A DNA stretch of 58,308 nt from Pseudobutyrivibrio sp. GTDB lineage: Bacteria; Bacillota; Clostridia; Lachnospirales; Lachnospiraceae. Below, piece after piece: positions 26,562-35,469 of this stretch. How positions within the stretch are numbered: the first letter of the stretch is position 1; the number at the start of each line of letters is the position of its first letter. The stretch is taken from assembly GCA_024693775.1 (NCBI GenBank), contig JAILKL010000030.1, positions 1-58,308 of the forward strand, read 5' to 3'. The notes beneath the pieces are model-generated. The model worked only from the letters and a program-made list of their open reading frames with translations. It was not told the origin of the DNA and made no database searches. The translations under genes and the position numbers were made by a program.

Positions 26562-26578
26562 GTTACAAACTTGTTACA
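26562..26578 (-). promoter_or_regulatory. WalR-like box at the NlpC/P60 transcription start
   Basis: Minus strand: TGTAAC, five bases (AAGTT), TGTAAC. This fits the WalR (YycF) consensus TGTWAH-N5-TGTWAH exactly. It lies just downstream of the -10, where binding in other Firmicutes usually represses. Confidence 0.6.
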
Positions 26579-26587
26579 ACTGATGTC

Positions 26588-26616
26588 ATTATATAGTTTC
26601 ACAACTAATATGTCAA
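26588..26616 (-). promoter_or_regulatory. Consensus promoter of the NlpC/P60 gene
   Basis: Minus strand: TTGACA (26611-26616), a 17-bp spacer, TATAAT (26588-26593): a perfect match to the vegetative sigma factor consensus. Confidence 0.92.
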
Positions 26617-26683
26617 GTCCTGTAAAATTCCGTCAAATTACCTTTTTATACGCAATTGTAAATTTGTAACAATTTAGTAAACA

Positions 26684-27598
26684 TTATTTCCCCTGAAAAT
26701 ATTTTTCAACTGATGTAATAGCATTGGCTCCATCGGCTGTGGCAGTGATAACCTGTCTAAGCTGTTTTGTGCGAACATCTCCTGCTGCAAATATACCTGG
26801 GATGCTGGTAACTGCAGTTTCATCTGCAATAATATAGCCTGCAGCATCCTGATCAGGAAGTCCTGCAATAGAGCCAGTATTTGGTACTGTTCCTACCGCC
26901 ACAAAAACACCATCAACTGCAACGTCTTTGCATGAACCAGTATTTTTATTGACTGTTGTAATCGACTCCACTGGGCCATCTCCATTTATGGAATCCACAG
27001 TGGTATCAAATAATATTGTAATATTTTGAGTATTTTTAACCTGCTCCTGTAGCACTGCAGCCCCTCTGAACTCATCTCTTCGATGGATTAGATAAACCTC
27101 TTTGCAGCTTCTGGCAAGATATAACGCATCTTCTAGAGCTACATCTCCACCGCCGACTACAGCAACTTTCTTATCTTTGAAAAATGCTCCGTCACAAGTA
27201 GCACAATATGAAACTCCCATACCAGAAAGCTCTTCTTCCCCTTTACATCCAAGCTTTCTATTGGAAGCACCTGTTGCAACTATAACTGCTCTTGCAATAA
27301 AGGTTTGCTTTTTTGTGACTATTTCTTTTGTATTACCTTTATCAATAATGCTGGTAACTCTGCCCTTGGCAAATTCCACACCTAATGTATCGCAATGCTC
27401 TCTAAGACTCTTTCCTAAATCCGCACCACTGACACCAGGGATACCTGGATAATTGTCTACCTCATATGTGCTGAGGATTTGTCCACCACTGATAGGGCTA
27501 GAATCCAGGACAAGAACAGATAAACCTGCTCTTTTTCCATATATTCCTGCAGCAAGTCCCGCTGGTCCTGCACCGATAATTATTACATCATAATTCAT
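26684..27598 (-). CDS. trxB: Thioredoxin reductase
   Basis: This 304-residue FAD enzyme reduces thioredoxin using NADPH. The N-terminal FAD motif is IIGAGPAGLAAGIYGKRAG, the redox-active pair is CATC in SYCATCDGAFF (about 135-145), and the NADPH motif is VVGGGDVALEDALYLA. The C-terminal IPGIFAAGDVRTKQLRQV matches the family. ridA and cvfB are upstream in the same direction with short gaps. No thioredoxin gene is in the window. Confidence 0.95.
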   Translation of the reverse strand: MNYDVIIIGAGPAGLAAGIYGKRAGLSVLVLDSSPISGGQILSTYEVDNYPGIPGVSGADLGKSLREHCDTLGVEFAKGRVTSIIDKGNTKEIVTKKQTFIARAVIVATGASNRKLGCKGEEELSGMGVSYCATCDGAFFKDKKVAVVGGGDVALEDALYLARSCKEVYLIHRRDEFRGAAVLQEQVKNTQNITILFDTTVDSINGDGPVESITTVNKNTGSCKDVAVDGVFVAVGTVPNTGSIAGLPDQDAAGYIIADETAVTSIPGIFAAGDVRTKQLRQVITATADGANAITSVEKYFQGK

Positions 27599-27615
27599 AA
27601 CTTATCTCCGAGTAG

Positions 27616-27990
27616 TTATTTTGTAGCTATGGCATCTGCCTCTAATAATACATCCTTTGGTATACGAGCTACCTCAATGCATGAACGAGCTGGGAATGGC
27701 TCTGGAAAATATTTTGCATATACCTCGTTGATAGCTGCAAAATCTTCCATGTTTTTGATAAAGACTGTTGTCTTTACTACGTTTGCCATAGATGTACCAG
27801 CTGCCTCTAATAAAGCTGACATGCTTTTGAATACCCTATCAGCCTGTGCTGCTGCACCCTCTGGAATAACTCCTGTTTCAGGATCTACAGGAATGATTCC
27901 TGATGTATAAACCATACCATTGACTTCTACAGCCTGTGAATATGGTCCAATGGCTGCTGGTGCTTTGTTAGTTGCAATTACATTCTTCAT
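27616..27990 (-). CDS. ridA: RidA family reactive-intermediate deaminase
   Basis: This 124-residue enzyme hydrolyses reactive enamines/imines released by PLP enzymes such as threonine dehydratase. APAAIGPYSQAVEVNG, YTSGIIPVDPETG and ARSCIEVARIPKDVLLEADAI (given as ARSCIEVARIPKDVLLE and ADAI) match; the arginine in PARSCIEV binds the substrate carboxylate. The ATG at 27990 has GGAGG at 8 bp, so the five-codon upstream extension is rejected. Confidence 0.93.
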   Translation of the reverse strand: MKNVIATNKAPAAIGPYSQAVEVNGMVYTSGIIPVDPETGVIPEGAAAQADRVFKSMSALLEAAGTSMANVVKTTVFIKNMEDFAAINEVYAKYFPEPFPARSCIEVARIPKDVLLEADAIATK

Positions 27991-28023
27991 ATCATTAACC
28001 TCCATTATACATTAAAGGTAAAA

Positions 28024-28857
28024 CTAGTCCTCTGTGGCCTTGCGGATTTTTCCGCCCTCAAGTGTAATCTTTCGTTCTTTGTATAAACGTCCGATTGCTC
28101 TTTTGAATGCTGCCTTTGAAAGACCTGTCTCCCTTTTAATTACCTCTGGTGAAGCCTTCTCCGAAAATGGAAGAACACCTGCGTAGCTATCAATAAGCTC
28201 TAATAATGCCTCTGCATCATCCTCCATCTGAACGTATGCCTTGTCCCTAATTGTAACATCGCATTTTCCATCTTCTTTTATTCCGGTTATGCGAACCATA
28301 ATTACATCACCGATATGATACTTGCTAGTATCCTCATGTCTAGGAATCATGGCAGAATATTTGTCCTCGAGAGCAACAAATGTACCAAAGTCATGACCGA
28401 ACTCATAGACTCTAGCCTCTACCTCATCACCAACAGTGTAAGGTGGCTTCTTTGAAAGTAAATCATAGATTCCCTTCATAGATGCACATAATCTCTCGCT
28501 CTTATCAATATATAATCTAACTAAAATCTCATCACCCTCGGATGGCTGACGAGTCATCTCCTTGAATGGAAGGAAAAGATCCTTTTCTAATCCCCAATCT
28601 AAGAAGGCACCGACTTTATTTATCTGGCTAACACGAAGTAATCCGTATTTACCAAGTGTAAGCTTTGGTGTAGTGGTAGTAGCTATTGCTCTATCCTTTG
28701 AATCCTTGTAAACAAATACAGAAATCTCATCACCTATGGATGCGTTTTCTGGGACCTGCTTTTTAGGAAGCAATATCCTGTCTGTGCCATCTGTAAGATA
28801 AACACCGAACTCTACCTTCTTTTGTATTTTTAATAGCTGAATTTCGCCTAATTTCAT
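28024..28857 (-). CDS. cvfB: CvfB-like S1-domain RNA-binding protein
   Basis: This 277-residue protein has repeated S1-type beta-barrels (about 5-65, 70-135 and 140-205; VGAFLDWGLEKDLFLPFKE is a typical S1 segment) and a C-terminal winged helix (about 225-275). CvfB binds RNA and affects virulence factor expression in Staphylococcus; its role elsewhere is unclear. Its ATG overlaps the stop of the upstream thioesterase gene by one base. Confidence 0.9.
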   Translation of the reverse strand: MKLGEIQLLKIQKKVEFGVYLTDGTDRILLPKKQVPENASIGDEISVFVYKDSKDRAIATTTTPKLTLGKYGLLRVSQINKVGAFLDWGLEKDLFLPFKEMTRQPSEGDEILVRLYIDKSERLCASMKGIYDLLSKKPPYTVGDEVEARVYEFGHDFGTFVALEDKYSAMIPRHEDTSKYHIGDVIMVRITGIKEDGKCDVTIRDKAYVQMEDDAEALLELIDSYAGVLPFSEKASPEVIKRETGLSKAAFKRAIGRLYKERKITLEGGKIRKATED

Positions 28858-29555
28858 TAATTGTACTCCACTATAGTGTATACCTGATCATCTTTCATCA
28901 AAACGGTTTGATAGCCTGTTTCTAATTCTACCAAATATACATCTAATTCATCAAATAATAATGCTGCTTTTTTATAATTTACATTTATAGTAGTGAACTC
29001 CTCCGATGGAAGGAATTTTCTAGTAACGTCAATATAAAAAGAATTGTTCATGTGACCATTTGTATCTATATAAGATTCTGTCACGGTAAATTTACCAACA
29101 TGCTTTCCATTGTCTTTGTATGAAAGCTTTGGTCTTTTGAAATCATATTTTGGCATTTTGGTATCTAAAGGATATGCCTCAAGTATTTCTGTTGTTAAAC
29201 GAGCTGGGTGTAGCTTTTCTAGATCCATAAGAACCCATAATGAATCCGCATAAGCAAGTAACTCTCCGTCCTCTGTAGAAATGGTGTAAACACGTCTGGC
29301 CATCATTCCACGAACCTGATAGGGCCATGTTTTAATGACAATACGTTCTGAATATCTAGGCATTCTATTAATATGAATCTCGTAACTGGTAACAAACCAG
29401 CCTAGAGACTTGGGTGCCAAATAATAAATACCGACCCCTACATCATCAGAATGAAAACAGCTGCAATCCTGCATGTAATTAACAAGTGCAAAATATGTAA
29501 GATTTAACTCATCATCAACCCTACTGTAGCTGACCCTATCAGAATAAGAATACAT
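28857..29555 (-). CDS. Acyl-ACP thioesterase
   Basis: This 232-residue protein has the double hot-dog fold of FatA/FatB-type thioesterases, which release free fatty acids from acyl carrier protein. The N-terminal repeat covers about 1-125 (VTSYEIHINRMPRYSERIVI). The catalytic Asn/His segment DTNGHMNNSFYIDV lies near 160-173. It may be used for fatty acid turnover or membrane control in anaerobes. The gene is translationally coupled to cvfB and lies directly downstream of tRNA-Gln. Confidence 0.9.
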   Translation of the reverse strand: MYSYSDRVSYSRVDDELNLTYFALVNYMQDCSCFHSDDVGVGIYYLAPKSLGWFVTSYEIHINRMPRYSERIVIKTWPYQVRGMMARRVYTISTEDGELLAYADSLWVLMDLEKLHPARLTTEILEAYPLDTKMPKYDFKRPKLSYKDNGKHVGKFTVTESYIDTNGHMNNSFYIDVTRKFLPSEEFTTINVNYKKAALLFDELDVYLVELETGYQTVLMKDDQVYTIVEYN

Positions 29556-29582
29556 AAATCCTCCAAAAAACTCGTATATAAC

Positions 29583-29610
29583 AAAATAGACCTAAGCGCA
29601 TGCTTAGGTC
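29583..29610 (-). terminator. Hairpin after tRNA-Gln
   Basis: GACCTAAGC and GCTTAGGTC form a perfect 9-bp stem (29589-29597 with 29602-29610). The T tract (TATTTTG) is short, so some transcripts may run into the thioesterase gene. Confidence 0.7.
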
Positions 29611-29615
29611 TGTAG

Positions 29616-29687
29616 CTGGCCCACAAGGATTCGAACCTTGAAATGACGGAGTCAGAGTCCGTTGCCTTACCATTTGGCGATGGGCCA
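29616..29687 (-). tRNA. tRNA-Gln (CUG)
   Basis: The 72-nt cloverleaf has acceptor TGGCCCA/TGGGCCA, anticodon loop CTCTGAC (anticodon CTG) and T loop GTTCGAATC. CCA is not encoded. The UUG-reading glutamine tRNA must be elsewhere. Confidence 0.95.
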
Positions 29688-29733
29688 TTACGTTGTGCGT
29701 TTTGCTTTGTGCTTTGCCGCGTCAACGAATGCT

Positions 29734-29762
29734 ATTATAGGGTATAGATTTTAAAAATGCAA
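29734..29762 (-). promoter_or_regulatory. Promoter of tRNA-Gln
   Basis: Minus strand: TTGCAT (29757-29762), a 17-bp spacer, TATAAT (29734-29739). Confidence 0.75.
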
Positions 29763-29782
29763 GGGTTTTTTTCAAACTTTTT

Positions 29783-30436
29783 TCAAAAATTTATTAATTC
29801 CCCATTTATGATGTCATACATAATCTCGTCAGCCCAGGTAAATTGGGCGTTTCCGGCGGTTTTATCTGATATCGTATTTGCGATATTTTCTTTTAAAGAA
29901 GTTGGAATCACAGCAGAAATTTTTACATCTGCTCCAAAATCTGAGTTTAAAATTTTTATATTATTTTCTCGTAAAACGTATTCAATTTTTCCATATCCAT
30001 TGTAATCGGTTAAAATTTCTACTGGAAAACCTTTTTTAGGTTCAACAAGCTGACAATTTTTTAGTCCCTCTGCTACAGCACCCTGATATGCACGAACTAA
30101 TCCTCCGGTGCCAAGTAATACACCGCCGAAATATCTGGTGACAACCACAACGCAATTGTGGATGTTTTCTCTAAGTAATATATCAAGCATAGGACGACCT
30201 GCAGTCTGGGCTGGCTCCCCATCATCGTTACATCTGCTGATCTCGTTTCTTTCTCCTATAACAAAAGCAGAGCAATTATGTCTTGCATCCCAGTATTCCT
30301 TTTTCTTTGCATTAATAAATGCAGTGGCCTCTTCTTCTGTTGTGACAGGTGCAATGCTGGCAATAAATCTAGACTTTTTTTCCTCGATTTCACCAACGCC
30401 ACCCTTATATAAAATTTTGTAATTATTTTCTGCCAT
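29783..30436 (-). CDS. YigZ/IMPACT family protein
   Basis: This 217-residue protein has an N-terminal UPF0029/IMPACT domain (about 1-135) with KKSRFIASIAPV, DDGEPAQTAGRPML and VVVTRYFGGVLLGTGGLVRAY (given as VVVTRYFGGVLLGTGG and LVRAY), and a C-terminal alpha/beta domain (about 140-205). The family is widespread; a link to translation control is proposed from eukaryotic IMPACT but the bacterial role is unknown. It is divergent from the PBP gene. Confidence 0.9.
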   Translation of the reverse strand: MAENNYKILYKGGVGEIEEKKSRFIASIAPVTTEEEATAFINAKKKEYWDARHNCSAFVIGERNEISRCNDDGEPAQTAGRPMLDILLRENIHNCVVVVTRYFGGVLLGTGGLVRAYQGAVAEGLKNCQLVEPKKGFPVEILTDYNGYGKIEYVLRENNIKILNSDFGADVKISAVIPTSLKENIANTISDKTAGNAQFTWADEIMYDIINGELINF

Positions 30437-30535
30437 AAACCATCTCTCTATTAATCAATTCCTAATTATTAACAAAATTTCTGCTTATAATAAGAAGTCT
30501 TTATAAACTACGTTGTTTATTATAAAGGATAATTT

Positions 30536-30544
30536 TGGTATAAT
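30536..30544 (+). promoter_or_regulatory. Extended -10 promoter of the PBP gene
   Basis: Plus strand: TGGTATAAT is an extended -10 (TGN before TATAAT). There is no good -35 at 17 bp (TTTATT); TTGTTT lies at 20 bp. The start codon is 26 bp after the -10. Confidence 0.6.
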
Positions 30545-30569
30545 GAAGTCTAAGTTTTGGAGGTACATA

Positions 30570-33170
30570 ATGAATTACGGAAAAGAAAACGCAGCAAAGC
30601 AAGCCGCCAAGCTGACAGGACGCAAAAAGAAAAAGCGCCACAGCGCTGGTCTCGCAGTTATTCGCATATTCTTAATATGCTTTGTATCTGTCATCATTGC
30701 AGGTGGATTATTTGCTTTCCTCTATGCTAAAAATCTTATTGATGAGTTGCCAGATGTAGCCACTATTGATATTTCACCTACAGGCTACATGAGTACAGTT
30801 TATGATGCTTCTGGTAATGAAATCGAAACTCTCGCTTCATCAGGTGCCAATCGTACTTATGTTACATTAGACGAGATTCCAGATGATTTAGAGAATGCAT
30901 TTATTGCAATAGAAGATTCGAGATTTTTAGAGCACAATGGTATTGATATCCAAGGTATTGTCAGAGCCGCTTTTACAGGTATCGCAAATGGATTTCATTT
31001 TTCACAGGGTGCCAGTACAATAACACAACAATTATTAAAGAATAATTATTTTACTACTTGGACTTCTGAGGACACTATTTTTGATAGTATAAATCGAAAG
31101 ATTCAAGAGCAATACTTAGCTGTAGAATTGGAAAAAATCACACCTAAGTCAGAGATTCTTGAAAATTACCTTAACAGTATCAACCTAGGTCAAAATACAT
31201 TAGGTGTTGAAGCTGCCGCAGAAAGATACTTCAATAAAGATGTTTCTGATTTGACTCTTTCTGAATGTGCAGTTATTGCAGGTATTACTCAAAATCCTAG
31301 CAAGTACAATCCTATAACACATCCTGAGGACAATGCTCAAAGACGTACAAAGGTACTTAACAACATGCTTTCACAGGGTCTTATCACCCAGTCGGCATAC
31401 GACGAGGCTGTTGCTGATACAGATGTATATGACAGAATATCTGTTTTAAACACAGAGTTATCTACTTCAACTACATCTTACTTTGTAGATGCATTGACAG
31501 ATGAGGTTGTTCAGGATTTACAGGACAGACTGGGATATACAGAATCAGAAGCATATTCACTTCTTTATTCTGGTGGTCTTTCAATTTACAGTACACAGGA
31601 TTCTTCAATCCAAAGTATTGCCGAAGAAGAAATCAACAACACAGAAAACTATAATGGAAATGAAAAGATTTCATTCTCATATCGTTTGACCTTAAATAAG
31701 ACAGATGGAACAACTGCTAATTATTCAGATACAACAATGCTTTCTTATTACCAGGCAAGCAATTCTAGCTACACACTAGAATTTGATTCCGAAGAAGAGG
31801 CTGCAGCTGCTATTGACGAATACAAGGCAGCCATTATGGAAGATGGCGATGAAATCGCTGGTGAAACAGTTACCTATACCTTACAGCCACAGGCAGCCAT
31901 GACTATTATGGATCAGTCTACCGGACAGGTAGTTGCAATGGTTGGTGGTAGAGGCGATAAGACTGCAGCCAAGACTCTTAACAGAGCCACAGGTATTACC
32001 AGACAGCCTGGTTCTACTTTCAAGGTTATTGCTTGTTATGCAGCCGCTCTAGATGCCGGTGGAATGACACTTGCGTCTGTAGAAGATGATCATCCTACAA
32101 CATACGCAGATGGTACTTCTCTACAAAACTACGACAAGAGTTATCGCGGATATACAAATATCCGAACAGCAATTACACATTCTATAAATGTCGTAACAGT
32201 AGAAGTTATGGGTGATATTGGAACAAGCCTTGGTTTCCAGTATGCAAAGCAGTTAGGTATCACAACACTTACTGATGGTGATAACAACCAGGCATTAGCA
32301 CTTGGTGGTATCACAAAAGGTGTTACAAACCTAGATTTGACAACAGCCTATGCAACAATAGCAAATGGTGGTGAATATAATTCTCCTATTTTCTATACAA
32401 CAGTTGTTGACCACCAGGGAAACATTATTCTAGACAATAGAGAGAACACTCCTACAAGAGTATTAAAAGAAACAACTGCATGGCTTCTAACAGATGCTAT
32501 GAAGGATGTTATGACCTCCGGTACAGGTAAGGTTGCCAACTTTGATGGCATGGCTGTAGCCGGTAAATCAGGTACTACAACAAAGAATAGGGATACAGTC
32601 TTTGCAGGCTACACTCCATACTATACAGCAGTTATTTGGGGCGGATATGATGATAATACACCTCAAAGCTACACAAAATATTCTAAGGTAATATGGAAAG
32701 CAGTTATGAGTAGAATCCACGAGGGACTCGAATATAAGGACTTCACTCAACCAGCAGATATTGTAGCTGTTCCTGTTTGCGCAAAATCAGGAAAGCTTGC
32801 AATTAGTGGTGTATGTGATTGTGATCCACGTGGTTCTCAGGTTTATACTGAGTACTTTGAAAAGGGTACAGAGCCTACAGAATATTGCGATAAGCATTAT
32901 CTTGGAAATGTATGTACAGAGACTCACATGTTTGCAAATTCAGAATGTCCATACCGTTCTGGTGTATTTATCATAGGCGGTAGCGCTGGTACAGACGACG
33001 AACAGTATTCTGTTGATGCAGCCACATTTGGTCAGTACTGTCCTATCCATGGCGGTTATCAGCTGCCAAATACAGGCTCTGTAGGAACAGCTCCTGCTGG
33101 CACAACAGAGGTGCAGGATGCCACAACTACTACTGATACCACAACGCCAACAACAGACACCGGTCAATAA
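30570..33170 (+). CDS. Class A penicillin-binding protein (PBP1A type)
   Basis: This 866-residue bifunctional enzyme polymerises and crosslinks peptidoglycan. It has a very basic cytoplasmic N-terminus, one membrane helix (about 28-52), a GT51 glycosyltransferase domain (about 80-260; IEDSRFLEHNG holds the catalytic glutamate at about 115, and QGASTITQQLLKN follows) and a transpeptidase domain (Ser482 in PGSTFKVI, HSINVV, and Lys666 in KSGTTT). A cysteine-rich tail follows (about seven Cys after residue 730), ending in a Thr-rich run. The ATG at 30570 has GGAGG at 7 bp; upstream in-frame codons include the promoter and are rejected. Confidence 0.95.
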   Translation: MNYGKENAAKQAAKLTGRKKKKRHSAGLAVIRIFLICFVSVIIAGGLFAFLYAKNLIDELPDVATIDISPTGYMSTVYDASGNEIETLASSGANRTYVTLDEIPDDLENAFIAIEDSRFLEHNGIDIQGIVRAAFTGIANGFHFSQGASTITQQLLKNNYFTTWTSEDTIFDSINRKIQEQYLAVELEKITPKSEILENYLNSINLGQNTLGVEAAAERYFNKDVSDLTLSECAVIAGITQNPSKYNPITHPEDNAQRRTKVLNNMLSQGLITQSAYDEAVADTDVYDRISVLNTELSTSTTSYFVDALTDEVVQDLQDRLGYTESEAYSLLYSGGLSIYSTQDSSIQSIAEEEINNTENYNGNEKISFSYRLTLNKTDGTTANYSDTTMLSYYQASNSSYTLEFDSEEEAAAAIDEYKAAIMEDGDEIAGETVTYTLQPQAAMTIMDQSTGQVVAMVGGRGDKTAAKTLNRATGITRQPGSTFKVIACYAAALDAGGMTLASVEDDHPTTYADGTSLQNYDKSYRGYTNIRTAITHSINVVTVEVMGDIGTSLGFQYAKQLGITTLTDGDNNQALALGGITKGVTNLDLTTAYATIANGGEYNSPIFYTTVVDHQGNIILDNRENTPTRVLKETTAWLLTDAMKDVMTSGTGKVANFDGMAVAGKSGTTTKNRDTVFAGYTPYYTAVIWGGYDDNTPQSYTKYSKVIWKAVMSRIHEGLEYKDFTQPADIVAVPVCAKSGKLAISGVCDCDPRGSQVYTEYFEKGTEPTEYCDKHYLGNVCTETHMFANSECPYRSGVFIIGGSAGTDDEQYSVDAATFGQYCPIHGGYQLPNTGSVGTAPAGTTEVQDATTTTDTTTPTTDTGQ

Positions 33171-33180
33171 AATTAAGCAT

Positions 33181-33216
33181 AAAAAAACCACTTCGTAATG
33201 AAGTGGTTTTTTATTT
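33181..33216. terminator. Bidirectional terminator between the PBP gene and glnN
   Basis: CCACTTC and GAAGTGG form a 7-bp stem extended by A/T pairs, with A runs on one side and T runs on the other. It serves both converging genes. Confidence 0.9.
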
Positions 33217-33221
33217 TGCAA

Positions 33222-35342
33222 TTATACTTCGAAAATCATATCTCCGTAGCTTGGCATTGGCCAAGAATCCTTGTCGACAATCATCTCTAATGCATCTACA
33301 GGGGCTCTGAGAGCTCTCATAGCCTTGTTTACTTCATCATGATAGAAGTTTGCCTTCTCACAAGAAGAAACCTGTAATTTGGATGCTTTATCGTTTACAG
33401 CACGAAGGTTTTCTAATGCTGTCTTTGTTTCCTTGAGATAATCAGATACCTGGATAAGAAGCTCCTTCTGAGTGCTAACATCTGCCTCAGGACAAGCGTC
33501 TGTAATAGTGCCGATAGAAAGTCCAAGCTCTGTAGCATAGCTGATTACTGCTGGAATGATCTGTTTTGAAGCCATATCAATCATAGTCTTTGCTTCGATG
33601 TTGATAGTCTTGATGTACTGCTCGTATTCAATCTCTGCTCTAGACTCAAGCTCTACCCTAGAGAATACCTTGAACTTTTCAAACATTGAGACAGTAGCTT
33701 CTGTTGTAAGAGCTGGAATAGCCTCAACTAATGAATTGATGCTAGGTAATCCTCTTCTCTTTGCTTCCTCAATCCACTCGTCGCAATAACCGTTTCCATT
33801 GAATACGATTCTCTGGTGGTCAGTAGCGAGCTTTTTAATCATATCATGAACAGCTACATCAAAATCCTTTGCCTTTTCAAGCTCATCACAAGCCTCGCAA
33901 AGTGCCTCTGCCATAATTGTATTAAGAACAACATTTGGCTCACCAACAGAATCCTGTGAACCAACCATTCTAAACTCGAATTTGTTTCCAGTGAAAGCGA
34001 ATGGTGATGTACGGTTTCTATCTGTGGCATCTTTTCTGAAATCAGGAAGTGTTCTAACGCCTGTGGCAAGTCTTTCGCCCTTTTTAGATTTAGTAGCTGT
34101 ACCTGTAGAAATAAGCTGCTTTAGTACATCCTCTAACTGCTCGCCTAAGTAAACAGAAATAATAGCTGGAGGTGCTTCATTTCCGCCTAAACGGTGGTCG
34201 TTTCCTACATCTGATGCAGACTCACGTAAAAGATCTGCATGACGGTCTACAGCCTTTAAAACAAGGCAGAGAACAAGTAGGAACTGGATGTTCTCATGTG
34301 GTGACTTTCCTGGCTCAAATAAATTGATACCATCATCTGTAACAAGTGACCAGTTGTCATGCTTTCCTGATCCGTTTACACCATCAAATGGCTTTTCATG
34401 AAGAAGACACTGTAAACCGTGACGGTTTGCAACCTTTCTAAGTGTCTCCATAATAATCTGATTGTGGTCTACAGCCACATTACACTGAGCATAGATAGGA
34501 GCAAGCTCATGCTGAGCTGGAGCAACCTCGTTATGCTGAGTCTTTGAAGAAACACCAAGCTTCCAAAGCTCGATATTTACATCGCGCATATATGCCTCTA
34601 TACGCTCTGGAATGGAACCAAAGTAATGGTCGTCCATCTCCTGACCCTTAGGTGGCATAGCACCGAATAATGTACGTCCTGTGTACATTAAATCTTTTCT
34701 AGCAAGATACATTTCACGATCAATAAGGAAGTATTCCTGTTCAGCACCTACAGATGGTGTTACTCGCTGTGATGTGGTATTACCAAATAATCTAACAAGT
34801 CTAATGGCTTGCTCAGAGAGCACCTCCATAGAACGAAGCAATGGTGTTTTCTGATCAAGAGCCTCGCCTGTATAAGAGCAAAATGCTGTAGGTATGCAAA
34901 GTGTTGCGCCTGCTGCATCCTGTCTGACGAAAGCTGGTGATGTAGGGTCCCATGCTGTATAACCTCTAGCCTCAAATGTGGCACGTAATCCACCTGATGG
35001 GAATGAAGACGCATCTGGCTCACCCTTGATTAGTTCCTTACCTGAAAAGCTCATTAATACCTTTCCACTAGGAAGTGGAGCCGAAATAAACGAGTCATGC
35101 TTTTCAGCGGTAATACCTGTAAGTGGCTGGAACCAATGTGTGTAATGGGTAGCACCCTTCTCAATCGCCCATTCCTTCATCTCGTGAGCAATGACATCTG
35201 CGGTCTCTAGATCTAGCTCTTTGCCCTCAGAAATTGTTTGCTTCAATCTCTGATAGGTCTTCTTTGGGAGTCGCTCTTGCATAACAGTATCATTGAAAAC
35301 GTTCTCTCCAAAGATGTCTGCCACATTAAAATATTCTTCCAT
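33222..35342 (-). CDS. glnN: Glutamine synthetase type III
   Basis: This 706-residue enzyme makes glutamine from glutamate, ammonia and ATP and is the large GlnN/GSIII class, not the 440-residue Gln[10 protein letters not shown] (about 62-70), [13 protein letters not shown] (about 199-211), [11 protein letters not shown] and [11 protein letters not shown] are GSIII signatures. The C-terminal helical region is typical. A single -10-like TATAAT is at 35366-35371, overlapped by an inverted repeat that may regulate it. Confidence 0.96.
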   Translation of the reverse strand: MEEYFNVADIFGENVFNDTVMQERLPKKTYQRLKQTISEGKELDLETADVIAHEMKEWAIEKGATHYTHWFQPLTGITAEKHDSFISAPLPSGKVLMSFSGKELIKGEPDASSFPSGGLRATFEARGYTAWDPTSPAFVRQDAAGATLCIPTAFCSYTGEALDQKTPLLRSMEVLSEQAIRLVRLFGNTTSQRVTPSVGAEQEYFLIDREMYLARKDLMYTGRTLFGAMPPKGQEMDDHYFGSIPERIEAYMRDVNIELWKLGVSSKTQHNEVAPAQHELAPIYAQCNVAVDHNQIIMETLRKVANRHGLQCLLHEKPFDGVNGSGKHDNWSLVTDDGINLFEPGKSPHENIQFLLVLCLVLKAVDRHADLLRESASDVGNDHRLGGNEAPPAIISVYLGEQLEDVLKQLISTGTATKSKKGERLATGVRTLPDFRKDATDRNRTSPFAFTGNKFEFRMVGSQDSVGEPNVVLNTIMAEALCEACDELEKAKDFDVAVHDMIKKLATDHQRIVFNGNGYCDEWIEEAKRRGLPSINSLVEAIPALTTEATVSMFEKFKVFSRVELESRAEIEYEQYIKTINIEAKTMIDMASKQIIPAVISYATELGLSIGTITDACPEADVSTQKELLIQVSDYLKETKTALENLRAVNDKASKLQVSSCEKANFYHDEVNKAMRALRAPVDALEMIVDKDSWPMPSYGDMIFEV

Positions 35343-35365
35343 TATTCTTTTGTATCCTTTCCAAC

Positions 35366-35414
35366 ATTATATAGAAATAGACAATCAGCAAGGTTGCTTA
35401 CCGATTGTCTATTT
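35366..35414. promoter_or_regulatory. glnN -10 with an overlapping compound inverted repeat
   Basis: TATAAT on the minus strand is at 35366-35371. Just upstream of it, a 12-bp perfect inverted repeat (35375-35386 with 35403-35414; half-site AAATAGACAATC) covers the -35 region, and a second pair AGCAA/TTGCT lies inside. The -35 itself (ACCTTG) is poor, so control by a regulator or RNA fold is plausible. Confidence 0.5.
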
Positions 35415-35441
35415 TTAAAAATTGCCTTCCTAAAGTTCATG

Positions 35442-35469
35442 GATTGCAAATTTCGAAAAATTTACAATC
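35442..35469 (-). terminator. 3' hairpin of fba
   Basis: Minus strand: a 12-bp stem (one G-U pair) with loop TTCG abuts the fba stop codon. No T tract follows, so it may stabilise the mRNA end instead of terminating. Confidence 0.45.

Noticed and set aside
26651-26676. Second WalR box upstream of the NlpC/P60 promoter
   Set aside because: Two TGTAA half-sites are present but are 8 bp apart, not the 11 bp required.
29504-29725. Minus-strand frame covering tRNA-Gln
   Set aside because: It reads through the tRNA and the start of the thioesterase gene; the tRNA explains the sequence.
35375-35416. Plus-strand terminator upstream of glnN
   Set aside because: The stem plus TTTTT fits on the plus strand, but no plus-strand gene ends here; an operator or leader element for glnN is more likely.
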